Shown piece after piece: positions 18,940-26,055 of a stretch of 64,000 nt of DNA. The position numbers were made by a program, and so were the translations under genes. The notes below the pieces were generated by a model. That model saw nothing but the letters and a program-made list of their open reading frames with translations, searched no databases and had not been told where the DNA came from. Numbering within the stretch: position 1 is the first letter of the stretch; every line of letters begins with the position of its first letter. The stretch covers positions 4,473,501-4,537,500 of the forward strand of contig NZ_JAOYOD010000001.1 of assembly GCF_025833875.1 (NCBI RefSeq), written 5' to 3'. The stretch is from Reichenbachiella ulvae. Lineage in GTDB: Bacteria; Bacteroidota; Bacteroidia; Cytophagales; Cyclobacteriaceae.

Positions 18940-19510
18940 ATGGGTAGAAAATACGCCATACGAGATCAGCTTTCGATTCATAGCGTGACGTTTACGGTGG
19001 TAAACTGGATAAATATATTTATACGAGACTATTACAAAGAAACCATATTATCAAGTCTGAAGTATTGTCAAGAAAACAAGCATCTGCAAGTACATGCTTA
19101 TTGCATCATGACAAGTCACGTTCATTTGATTATTAGTGTGTCTGAAGGAGAGCTCTCAGATGTAATTCGAGATTTAAAGAGTTTCACATCTAGACAGATC
19201 AAGGAAATCTTGCAGGATAAGGCATATGCAGAAAGTCGTAGAGAGTGGCTGTTGTGGATGTTCGAAAGAGCGGGAAAGAAAAATAAAAGGAATGGAGATT
19301 TTCAGTTGTGGCAACAACACAATCATCCAATAGAATTGTCAACCAATGAGATGATAGATCAACGATTGGAGTACCTGCCCGATCCGGCAGGGGGGTGTAC
19401 ACAACAATCCGTTAGAAGCAGGCTTCGTTTTTAAAGCAGAAGATTGGGTGTGGAGTAGTGCCAGACAGTATGCTGGTGAACAAGGTGAATTAGAGCTATG
19501 TTATCTGTAA
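18940..19510 (+). pseudogene. REP-associated tyrosine transposase (IS200-like Y1 family), frameshifted
   Basis: The intact N-terminal part (from ATG 18940, MGRKYAIRDQLSIHSVTF) has the HUH-type motif in AYCIMTSHVHLI, as in Y1 transposases and RAYTs. The frame is lost near 19376, where 22 extra bases containing CCTGCC-cgatcc-GGCAGG have entered. After them, in another frame, the family's expected tail HNNPLEAGFVFKAEDWVW continues to a TAA at 19508-19510. Without the insertion the protein would be about 182 residues, normal for a RAYT. The uninterrupted frame instead ends at 19434 with an unrelated Arg-rich tail. The gene is probably inactive. Confidence 0.8.
19374..19398. repeat. 22-bp palindromic insertion inside the RAYT gene
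   Basis: CCTGCC at 19374-19379 and GGCAGG at 19386-19391 form a 6-bp stem with loop CGATCC, followed by a G run. The flanking codons (EYL and HNNPLEAG) are contiguous in the family, so about 22 bases are extra. CCTGCCCGAT also occurs at 18895-18904, just inside the left REP arm. Confidence 0.6.
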
Positions 19511-19530
19511 TCGAGCGGACGCTCTCGTAG

Positions 19531-19559
19531 TTTTGGGTCTTAGCGGACGCTACGACCAG
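19531..19559 (-). repeat. Right 29-bp inverted REP arm of the RAYT unit
   Basis: Exact inverted copy of 18854-18882. It abuts the open frame of the toxin-like fragment that begins just after it. Confidence 0.8.
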
Positions 19560-19594
19560 AGGGAGGTAGCAAAACTGAGGAAATACAAGATATT

Positions 19595-19987
19595 TTGTTT
19601 GAAGATGCAGGGTATACTATATTAGATGGGAAGACTGGCTCAAACAATGGTTTTGATGGGTTGTATATAAAGGGTACAGTAGATGATCCTATTGAAATAG
19701 TGATAGGAGAGGCCAAACAGTGGGGAAGTTCTGGTGGGGTGTCCGTTAATGCAGCTAATACTTCTACTCAGTTACCACAGCAAATGAGTGATAACTGGAT
19801 TAAAAATGTAGCGGCAAGAATTAGGGATTCGGCAAAAAAAATCACTGATCCAGTTTTAAGAAATGAAAGAGATAAATTAGCAGATATGCTTACTAAGCAA
19901 TCCAATCGGTCTAAAATTTCTAAGTATGTGACGGTAGTAAATAAAGATGATGGTGTCGTTAATATACTTAAGTTAGGCTCATTTTAG
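19595..19987 (+). CDS. Orphan polymorphic-toxin C-terminal domain, PD-(D/E)XK nuclease-like
   Basis: This frame has no ATG. The first usable codon is TTG at 19595, and the frame is open back to a TAG at 19541-19543 inside the REP arm. From the TTG it encodes 130 residues with NNGFDGLYIKG (D21) and IVIGEAKQW (E39 and K41), the spacing of a PD-(D/E)XK nuclease, then QMSDNWIKNVAARIRD as in Rhs-type toxin tips. No delivery domain or signal is present. Codons just upstream of 19595 (KTEEIQDIL) look like part of the same domain. It is probably the broken-off tip of a larger secreted toxin, next to its immunity gene. Expression without the missing part is uncertain. Confidence 0.65.
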   Translation: MFEDAGYTILDGKTGSNNGFDGLYIKGTVDDPIEIVIGEAKQWGSSGGVSVNAANTSTQLPQQMSDNWIKNVAARIRDSAKKITDPVLRNERDKLADMLTKQSNRSKISKYVTVVNKDDGVVNILKLGSF

Positions 19988-19994
19988 AAAATGT

Positions 19995-20744
19995 ATGGAA
20001 CGAAACGAAAGGTTGATAGAAACAATTAAATCAAATGAATCGGTTCGAGAGGGTTGGCTACAAGCATTTTCTAAGCAAATCAGTGATGAAGATTTAAAGT
20101 GGGGGGCAGGAATTGTTTGGTATGATCATCAGAGGCTTGCCTTGAAATCCTACTTTATAGAAGATTCACTAACAGAGACAAAAATACATTTTTACACTTG
20201 TGGCAGGCTTGACGAGTATCTTATTAACCACTACAATGATCGAATATTAGAATATGGAATGGCACACATATCTTACGCCCTTTTAAGTGATCATCGGGGA
20301 CTGATACGTCGGTATGCGGATTTGGCTCATCCGGGTTATGATAAGATCACCAAAAAAGGATCTATTATTTATGCCATGCAGTTGGCTATAAAAGATAGGC
20401 TAGATCATGGGTACGTGGATATTTTGGATGCACTAAGTCAAAAGAAAGGACAAACTGCCATCCAGCCTGATGTGCGTTTTTTTAGAGCTTTGATCGAAAA
20501 GGATAAACCGGGTTGTGAAGCAGCAATTAATGAGTTGTTGACACCAAAAAAACACAAGCAACGCAATAAATACATGGAGCTGGTCAATGAGTTTATATCG
20601 CATCCGGCCATTGGTTATACCAAACTGGCCTGGCTTAAAGGGGTAGAAGTAGTAATAGATAACCCTTTGGTTCCTAACTCTCTGTTGCCTATCAATCCAA
20701 ATGAGAGTTATGCGGAAGAATATGAGTTTTTAAAGCAATATTAA
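19995..20744 (+). CDS. Imm49-like immunity protein
   Basis: The 249-residue protein has no signal or membrane segment. Its C-terminal half carries the pattern I associate with the Immunity 49 family: FFRALIEKDKPGCEAAINEL, then KHKQRNKYMELVNEF, then TKLAWLKGVEVVIDNPLVPN, close to the C-terminus. It starts 7 bp after the toxin-like fragment, the usual toxin-then-immunity order in polymorphic toxin loci. It would neutralise the cognate nuclease in the cytoplasm. The ATG at 19995 is supported by the ACGAAACG-rich start with no better upstream codon. The family name rests on memory of the pattern, not a search. Confidence 0.7.
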   Translation: MERNERLIETIKSNESVREGWLQAFSKQISDEDLKWGAGIVWYDHQRLALKSYFIEDSLTETKIHFYTCGRLDEYLINHYNDRILEYGMAHISYALLSDHRGLIRRYADLAHPGYDKITKKGSIIYAMQLAIKDRLDHGYVDILDALSQKKGQTAIQPDVRFFRALIEKDKPGCEAAINELLTPKKHKQRNKYMELVNEFISHPAIGYTKLAWLKGVEVVIDNPLVPNSLLPINPNESYAEEYEFLKQY

Positions 20745-20748
20745 GGTT

Positions 20749-20853
20749 ATGGGCAAGGAAAGAGAGACCAAATGTTTTGTTGATATTTTTACTGGGCCAA
20801 TATCTGGAAGATTTTCTTTTGACGGTATTAACCGCTTAGTGATTAAATTATAG
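20749..20853 (+). CDS. Possible 34-residue ORF, remnant
   Basis: An ATG at 20749 opens a 34-codon frame (MGKERETKCFVDIFTGPISG and 14 more residues) ending at TAG 20851-20853, 4 bp after the immunity gene. It may be the stub of a decayed toxin-locus gene. No family is recognised and it may not be translated. Confidence 0.25.
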   Translation: MGKERETKCFVDIFTGPISGRFSFDGINRLVIKL

Positions 20854-20888
20854 TTGAGAGTAATGCAGGGTTAAGATAAAAATAAAAA

Positions 20889-21164
20889 ATGATGGCGAAA
20901 TCTGAATATAAAATACGCTGGTGGGAGTTTATGGTAATGAGTGTTTTCTCAATGTTGTTATCTTTTGCAGTTGCTTTAAGGTGGTTTTCGCACATGATAG
21001 GAGATAGAACTTATTCAGAGTTGGGATCTTCTAAGACATCTGGGTTGGTATATGCAGTAGCAAAATTGGAAGGGAGTAGTTGGCGATTTCTGTTGGTTGC
21101 CATATTTTTCGGTTTATCGATATTGTTTTTTAGTGAGGGGAAGAAAAAAAGAAATTCCAAGTAG
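20889..21164 (+). CDS. Small two-TM membrane protein, unknown function
   Basis: The 91-residue protein has two hydrophobic segments (about 13-31, FMVMSVFSMLLSFAVAL, and 67-82, FLLVAIFFGLSILFF) and a Lys-rich C-terminus. The codon at 20892 (second Met) is an equally good start. It follows the toxin-immunity genes in the same direction. Small membrane proteins are common in such loci, but no link is shown. Confidence 0.45.
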   Translation: MMAKSEYKIRWWEFMVMSVFSMLLSFAVALRWFSHMIGDRTYSELGSSKTSGLVYAVAKLEGSSWRFLLVAIFFGLSILFFSEGKKKRNSK

Positions 21165-21195
21165 GGATCAAGAATGTACCCCCCCCCGCTCTTTT

Positions 21196-21250
21196 AAGTC
21201 TTAGCGCAGCGTGACTTGAAAGCATGGATGGTTGCAAGTCTCCAGACTTG
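21196..21250. repeat. Two REP-like hairpins
   Basis: A first stem pairs 21191-21200 with 21213-21222 (one mismatch) around TTAGCGCAGCGT. A second pairs CAAGTC at 21235-21240 with GACTTG at 21245-21250. The GTCTTAGCG core is shared with the RAYT-flanking arm at 19537-19545. Confidence 0.5.
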
Positions 21251-21522
21251 TTGGGTTAATTTTGCTAAATTCAGAGGGTTGACCATCAATCTATAGAATG
21301 AGTCCGGCAGGTGGATTGGGTTTCCTGCTAGTAGCTGGGAGATTACCCCTGTCCTCCGGAAGGTGTGCGATCTACGGACTCGTACCTCGTCCTTCGTCGT
21401 GTAATGACGTTCCTTGTAAGAGATTTCCCCGAAATGACCTGCAAAATGTTATCCAGAATGTAAGTCAAATCATTGCCACCTTGACTACCCTCTCAAAATA
21501 CGACCAAGACATTCGTAAATCG

Positions 21523-21771
21523 TACAATCAGGTTCCAAAGTGTACTTAATAAGTTTCAAAACCTACTCAATAGGTTCTAAAGCCTACTGAAATATCATAT
21601 TCCCTACTTAATAGGTAGCATACCCTACTAGAATTTCATTTTCCCTACCTGATAAGTGTCAAAGTCTCACTAAAAATTTAATCAAGCTCACTAATAAGTT
21701 CCATTGTCTCATTAGAAATTCACTAATGATCAATAAAAATTCAATGGGACTCAATGTTTATGTCTAATCCG
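21523..21771. repeat. Degenerate tandem array of 20-21-bp units
   Basis: Units anchored on TACT/TCACT-like starts begin at 21523, 21543, 21564, 21585, 21605, 21626, 21646, 21667, 21688, 21709, 21730 and 21751. Spacings are 20 or 21, mean 20.7. Two sub-types partly alternate: one with AATAgGT (for example 21543, 21564, 21605) and one with AAATTTCA or ATATCA (for example 21585, 21626). No frame stays open through the array. Confidence 0.65.
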
Positions 21772-21907
21772 AACAGAAATGGTGACTAAATGGAAGGGTT
21801 TTGTTACGAAAGGGTAAGAAACAGTGAGACATTGAATCAATGGCCTGAAGGTTCTATGGAGTTTTCCTTCAGATCGGAAGGTGCTATTAGATCCCATCGA
21901 TCAAATG

Positions 21908-21946
21908 AAAAAGCCAGAGCTAAGAATGTCTAAGCTCTGGCTTTTT
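21908..21946 (-). terminator. Rho-independent terminator of the interrupted TlpA-like gene
   Basis: A 14-bp perfect stem (AAAAAGCCAGAGCT at 21908-21921, complement at 21933-21946) lies 30 bases past the minus-strand stop codon at 21976. Confidence 0.8.
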
Positions 21947-21975
21947 TAATGTTTGGGAGTCGGTGTAATGTCTAA

Positions 21976-22338
21976 TTACAGACTGGTACTAAGAAGAGTG
22001 CGGACCTCTGCAGGCGAAACGCCATATTTTACCAGTTGTCCTTGCTCGTCGAATAATATCCCACAGGGAACGAAACCAGGGCTCCCTAGATTTTTTATCA
22101 AATCTTCATTCGCTTGTACCTGTGCCCAGTCCATATCGTTTGTGGAGATGGCACTTTGGGCATCTTCTGCGTTTTCTTCCTTATAGTTGACCCCTATGAT
22201 GTTGAGTTTTTGGCCAAAATCATTTTGTAGTGCTTTGATTTTTGGTGTTTGGTCCAGGCAAGGCTGGCACCAGCTGCCCCAGAGCTGCAGATAAGTGTAT
22301 TGTCCGGCCGTAGCTTGTAGTTGAGCCCCCTCAGACAG
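21976..22338 (-). pseudogene. TlpA-like thioredoxin-fold protein, 3' fragment (cut by IS)
   Basis: Read on the minus strand from the IS edge, this frame encodes EGAQLQATAGQYTYLQLWGS followed by WCQPC, the CxxC of a TlpA/ResA-type thiol-disulfide oxidoreductase. It continues through NIIGVNYKEENAEDAQ and ends RTLLSTSL at the TAA 21976-21978. The cis-Pro loop is GFVPCG. It has no start of its own because the insertion sequence separates it from the 5' part at 23470-24018. Joined across one copy of the 10-bp target duplication, the two parts give a continuous frame of about 295 residues. Confidence 0.85.
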
Positions 22339-22383
22339 CAGGGCTGTTGCATTCTAAAAAATGGATTAACTTGAAAATTAAAA

Positions 22384-22938
22384 ATGGCATCAGAAAGTAT
22401 CATTTGGTATTTAGGAAAAGTGAAGGATCACAGGCGTGGTGCGGGTCAGCGACATTCTCTGGAATTGGTACTGGTCATCGTGCTGATGTCGGTAATGAGC
22501 GGCTACTATGGTTATCGTGCTATTGGAGATTTTATAGAAAGAAATAGAGAGAACTTATTGTCTACTTTTCAGCCCAAACAAGACAGATTACCGACTTTTT
22601 ATACTATTCGAAGAGTGTTGATGGGATTGGATTTTGATTCCTTTTCTCATCAATTCTATCAGTGGAGTAAAGCCTATGTTTCGATAGAGTCTGGAGAGTG
22701 GCTTAGTGTAGATGGCAAGGCCATCGGTGGTACAATGAGTGATTATTCAAAGTCGTATCAGAATTTCATCAATCTAGTGACCGTATTCGTTTCCAGACAG
22801 AAAATGGTATTAGCCAATGGAGAAGTCATTAACTCAAAAGAGAGTGAAATACCTGTAGTTCGTCAATTAATAGAGATGCTGGATCTCAAAGATGTGGTCT
22901 TTACTATGGATGCTCTTCATTGTCAAAAAAAACGGTAG
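22384..22938 (+). CDS. ISAs1-family transposase, N-terminal part
   Basis: This 184-codon frame has the family's N-terminal region (FLGK-like opening YLGKVKDHRRG, then SLELVLVIVLMSVMSGYYGY) and the first two catalytic acids: D110 in SVDGK and D176 in TMDALHCQ. It ends shortly after an A8 run (22925-22932) where the rest of the enzyme continues one frame back. Full-length ISAs1 transposases are about 370 residues, so this is the first half. A -1 slip on A-AAA-AAA would join it to the second frame; a loss of one A is the alternative. RNA-guided or host control is not suggested. Confidence 0.85.
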   Translation: MASESIIWYLGKVKDHRRGAGQRHSLELVLVIVLMSVMSGYYGYRAIGDFIERNRENLLSTFQPKQDRLPTFYTIRRVLMGLDFDSFSHQFYQWSKAYVSIESGEWLSVDGKAIGGTMSDYSKSYQNFINLVTVFVSRQKMVLANGEVINSKESEIPVVRQLIEMLDLKDVVFTMDALHCQKKR

Positions 22939-23477
22939 AAGTGATTATAGCTAGTGGAAATAATTATGTAATTGGAGTGAAGAAAAATCAAAAGACACTC
23001 TACCAGAGCATCGAAAAGTGTGCCCAAGAAAAGCCTATAGGTTATTATTCTCAGCTAGAGAGAAACAAAGGAAGAATAGAAAATAGAGATGTAACAGTGT
23101 TCAATTTGCCAGAGGAAATAAAAAAACAATGGACTGGTGCACAACACGGCATCAAAATTAGAAGAGAAGTAAAAGTCAATGGACGCTACAGGGAAGAAAA
23201 CGCGTATTATTTAAGCAGCATAAAGAATGGAAGTGCATTATTATACAACTATGGGATAAGGAATCATTGGCACATTGAAAACAGTCTACACTGGACCAAA
23301 GATGTAACGATGAAAGAAGATGCCTCTAAAATCAGATTAGGCAACGCTCCATCAATTATATCCACGCTTAAAAATGGTGCAATGAATATATTTAGAAAAC
23401 AAGGCATGAATCAAATAGCAAAGGCCACCAGACTGGTAGCCAATGATATTGAGACTCTAAACAAACTAATCAATTAG
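22920..23477 (+). CDS. ISAs1-family transposase, C-terminal part (-1 frame)
   Basis: This frame overlaps the first by 19 bases. From the A8 run it encodes KKTVEVIIASGNNYVIGVKK, then NQKTLYQSIEKC, and later the HWHIENSLHWTKDVTMKED stretch with the catalytic Glu (HIEN). It ends ETLNKLIN just before the right inverted repeat. Its own TTG start at 22920 is unlikely to be used; it is probably made as a fusion by frameshifting or is dead. The conserved DDE acids are all present between the two frames. Confidence 0.85.
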   Translation: MSKKTVEVIIASGNNYVIGVKKNQKTLYQSIEKCAQEKPIGYYSQLERNKGRIENRDVTVFNLPEEIKKQWTGAQHGIKIRREVKVNGRYREENAYYLSSIKNGSALLYNYGIRNHWHIENSLHWTKDVTMKEDASKIRLGNAPSIISTLKNGAMNIFRKQGMNQIAKATRLVANDIETLNKLIN

Positions 23478-24018
23478 AATGCAACAGCCCTGCCTCAGAC
23501 AGGGCTTTGGCTCCCTCGCTTGGTAGTTGGTAGGGAAAGGCCAGGTCATACTCCTTGCTGCTTTCGGTCAGCGTGATTTGTTCTCCCTTTTCGTCGAAAG
23601 TGACTTCAAAATTCTTTCCCCCGATTCGAACGATCACAGGTCGATTGCTTTGGATGGAAGAGATCGGTTCCAGTCTCAATTTTTTATCGAAGCTTGTCAG
23701 CCCCACAAAATCCATGGAGTCATATTCGAACTTGTCATTTTTGTTCGCATCTATGATCACGATCTGTCCCTGATAGCTGCTGTCCGGCAGGTTGGCATAT
23801 CTAAATCGGCTGTTCAACCCTTCGATGCTTGGATTGCGACTCATACTGGTCAGTTTGACCAGTTTGTATTTCACTAGCTCATACTTGAGGAAGAGTGACT
23901 CTTCGAATACTGCCTGCTTGGTTTTGAGCTGATGAGTCTCGCTACAGGAGACTCCTATCAATAGCAAGGCGAAAAAAGTGAGAGGCAGGAATCGGGATTT
24001 GAACTGATTGAATTTCAT
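23470..24018 (-). pseudogene. TlpA-like lipoprotein, 5' fragment (cut by IS)
   Basis: The 5' part encodes a lipoprotein signal (MKFNQFKSRFLPLTFFALLL then GVSCSETH) and a beta-rich domain like those before thioredoxin domains in Bacteroidota TlpA proteins (LTSMSRNPSIEGLNSRF, VDFVGL-type stretches). True gene sequence ends at 23493; the last residues (GLLHSN) are read from IS DNA. The CxxC domain is on the far side of the IS (21976-22338). A secreted stub without redox centre may still be made. Confidence 0.85.
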
Positions 24019-24111
24019 GAGAATGAATGATTTGGGTAATCAATGATTTTCACTAATGTACTAAAAATCTAAGGTTTGTATGAGAGAAGCTTGTATCCAT
24101 ATAGTTCAAGG

Positions 24112-24912
24112 CTAATTCCAAACTTCATTTTCAAGCCATAGAACGGCATCTGCAAAGTAATCATCGTAATCACAAGGACGATAGTGGGACAATCCATCTG
24201 CAACTACAAAGGTGACATCACTTCCTGCTGTCTGAGTTTCACTAACCCAAGTCTGAGTTTGCTCTAAAGGAAAAAGTTCATCAGTAGTACTATGAATAAC
24301 ATATAAAGGGGTTTCGATTTTTCGAGCTCCTCCATCCGTTGTTAATGTATTGTAGGAGCTGGCCAGTGCGATGCCTGCTGAAAATGCAGTAGGGTAAGCC
24401 TCGGCAAAAAACCAGGTTCCGTTTCCGCCATCACTAAAGCCTGTAACGACTAATTTAGTTGGGTCCACGGGCCAATTTCTAATTGCTAGATTAAGGATTC
24501 TAACAATTTTTTCTTGATTGTAATATTCATACCATTGTACCCGGTCGGCATTTGGACTAATGATAAAGGCATTGATACTTTCTAAAGCTGGCTGGATACA
24601 TTGGGTGCTTTTGTGGGCCTCCCAGCTTGCTCCGCCTACTCCACCATGTAGGGATAATACCAGCGGGTTTCCGTTTTCTTCATCTATTACTTTAGGGCTT
24701 ATGACTCTAAAGGAATATTCATAAGGAGCATCTGGAATCTCCAAAACTACATCTGATACAGTGCCAGGGCTAATGTCAATGGCATTGAAAGAATCCGCAG
24801 TATCTAACCAGGTCCAATTGGCTATTTCTTCAGTGGCACTTTCGTCACATCCAGTAGATATGATTAGTGTCAATAGCACCCCTATGTAGTATAAATTCTT
24901 AATTATCATCAT
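24112..24912 (-). CDS. Alpha/beta-hydrolase esterase lipoprotein
   Basis: The 266-residue lipoprotein (lipobox STGC, C22) has an alpha/beta-hydrolase catalytic set: nucleophile S160 in GFSDGG, probable acid D211 (HSTTDELF) and H243 (LSHYRP), with an oxyanion stretch LSLHGGVGG at 87-95. It resembles PHB-depolymerase or LpqC-type esterases. It is the last gene of an operon with a TonB receptor and a DUF4249 lipoprotein; the gap to the DUF4249 gene is 15 bp. It may release or process an ester-linked substrate imported by that receptor. The specificity is unknown. Confidence 0.85.
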   Translation of the reverse strand: MMIIKNLYYIGVLLTLIISTGCDESATEEIANWTWLDTADSFNAIDISPGTVSDVVLEIPDAPYEYSFRVISPKVIDEENGNPLVLSLHGGVGGASWEAHKSTQCIQPALESINAFIISPNADRVQWYEYYNQEKIVRILNLAIRNWPVDPTKLVVTGFSDGGNGTWFFAEAYPTAFSAGIALASSYNTLTTDGGARKIETPLYVIHSTTDELFPLEQTQTWVSETQTAGSDVTFVVADGLSHYRPCDYDDYFADAVLWLENEVWN

Positions 24913-24927
24913 TTGGATAAGTTAGGA

Positions 24928-26052
24928 TTAATTATCGATCCACCAAGATGGTCTATTCAGGGTCGCCTCACCTTTTGTATAAGCGAGGCAGCTGAGGCAT
25001 TCGGGGGCATAATCAGGTGGATCATCTGGCCTGTTGTATTTTACAAGACATTCCTTTCTCAAATCATCTTCTATGTAATAGGAGAGCTCTCCCTTATGAA
25101 AGTACCATCTTTTGGCTTTCTCTTTCACCACACCAAAATACCCTATGGGTTTTTTAGAGGGGTCATTGACACAAACGAGATTAGAGGGTAAATTGGCTGG
25201 AGGAGCATCAAATATTCCGTTTGGATCTGATTGTTCCTTCATCAGTTTCCAGAAGTAGAAATAATCTTTTGAGATATATTGTTGATAGATCAGAACAGAA
25301 AAATTCTTGTAAATTCTATTGTTTTTTTCGGTTTGCATAGTGAATAAAACCTTATCAAATCCACCGACTGCATCCTCTTGAAGTGCATAGTCATTTAGGT
25401 AAAGATCATTGGTTATCCAGCAAGTTTTATAGTCGCTGTAAGGTCCACTAGCCAGAGGTGCCTCGTAAATCCACATGGGGGCATATACCCATTTCATGTA
25501 CCTGGTATCTCTTTCTGAATTTATGGGAATAGAGGATGATACGTTTATGATTTTTTGATCTACAATGGTTTGTTTACCTGCCGGGTATTCATATACTTTT
25601 CTTTCATCTTCATTGAACCAAATATCTTCTATTTCACAGGATTCCGTATTCGGTAGTTTCTCCCAGTCAGATTCATAAATCAATCCATCTCGCATGGTGA
25701 TTTGAAGTTTGTAGCTTCTATCTATTCTAGCTTTGAATGCTTTGTCTAACAAAACATAAGTGCCCCAATCATTGAAATTTTCTACATAGGACCATACATT
25801 ATCCATGTCATCAATCAGTTTTATATCGGCAAAAGGAGCAACTCGATTTTGGATTGTTGGCCCTACTGGACGAGTGACTTTTAGCTTTACAGTAAAATAC
25901 CTACCATTTGAAGGAGCATCCAGGCTTTCAGTGTAAGACAAATCAGACACAAAAGCTTCAACAACCAACTGTGGATCCTCATTGTTTCGACTGAACTCGA
26001 AAGGTTCTATACAGCCCGATAATATTAATATGATTGTTAAAAAACGCTTCAA
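24928..26052 (-). CDS. DUF4249 lipoprotein, receptor partner
   Basis: The 374-residue protein has a lipobox (LILSGC, C14) and the family start IEPFEFSRNNEDPQLVVEAF. Beta-rich segments with two Cys pairs near the end (CLVKYN, CLSCLAYTKG) follow. DUF4249 proteins are usually encoded next to TonB-dependent receptors and are thought to serve as surface substrate-binding partners, as SusD does for SusC. Here it lies 3 bp downstream of the receptor and 15 bp upstream of the esterase, in one operon. Confidence 0.85.
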   Translation of the reverse strand: MKRFLTIILILSGCIEPFEFSRNNEDPQLVVEAFVSDLSYTESLDAPSNGRYFTVKLKVTRPVGPTIQNRVAPFADIKLIDDMDNVWSYVENFNDWGTYVLLDKAFKARIDRSYKLQITMRDGLIYESDWEKLPNTESCEIEDIWFNEDERKVYEYPAGKQTIVDQKIINVSSSIPINSERDTRYMKWVYAPMWIYEAPLASGPYSDYKTCWITNDLYLNDYALQEDAVGGFDKVLFTMQTEKNNRIYKNFSVLIYQQYISKDYFYFWKLMKEQSDPNGIFDAPPANLPSNLVCVNDPSKKPIGYFGVVKEKAKRWYFHKGELSYYIEDDLRKECLVKYNRPDDPPDYAPECLSCLAYTKGEATLNRPSWWIDN

Positions 26053-26055
26053 GAT

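Larger units (their letters stand above)
18854..19559 (+). mobile_element. RAYT-type transposase unit flanked by 29-bp perfect inverted repeats
   Basis: The sequence starting CTGGTCGTAGCGTCCGC at 18854-18882 returns as an exact 29-bp inverted copy at 19531-19559. Each arm is itself a hairpin: GGTC and GACC clamp a TAGCG-ga-CGCTA stem. A third smaller copy, GAGCG-ga-CGCTC, lies at 19513-19524. Between the arms is a REP-associated tyrosine transposase gene. This layout of palindromic repeats on both sides of a Y1 transposase matches REP/RAYT units. Confidence 0.75.
21165..21975. other. About 800 bp with no convincing gene; repeats only
   Basis: It contains a run of nine C at 21179-21187. REP-like hairpins follow: AAGTC at 21196-21200 with GACTT at 21213-21217, and CAAGTC-tcca-GACTTG at 21235-21250. 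The phased 20-21-bp tandem array covers about 21523-21771, and a terminator lies at 21908-21946. The 83-codon plus frame at 21298-21549 runs into the array and has no recognisable domain, so I do not call it. Confidence 0.6.
22339..23492 (+). mobile_element. Insertion sequence, ISAs1 family, 1154 bp
   Basis: The ends are perfect 18-bp inverted repeats: CAGGGCTGTTGCATTCTA at 22339-22356 and its complement at 23475-23492. The 10-bp direct repeat CCTCAGACAG flanks both ends (22329-22338 and 23493-23502), a typical ISAs1 target duplication. The transposase is carried in two overlapping frames. The exact repeats show the insertion is recent. Confidence 0.92.

Noticed and set aside
21298..21549. 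83-codon plus-strand frame before the tandem array
   Set aside because: No recognised domain, unusual composition in the first half, and it ends inside the repeat array.
21523..21771. CRISPR array
   Set aside because: Units are degenerate, immediately adjacent with no unique spacers, and no cas genes are near. The 20-21-bp period suggests helical phasing instead.
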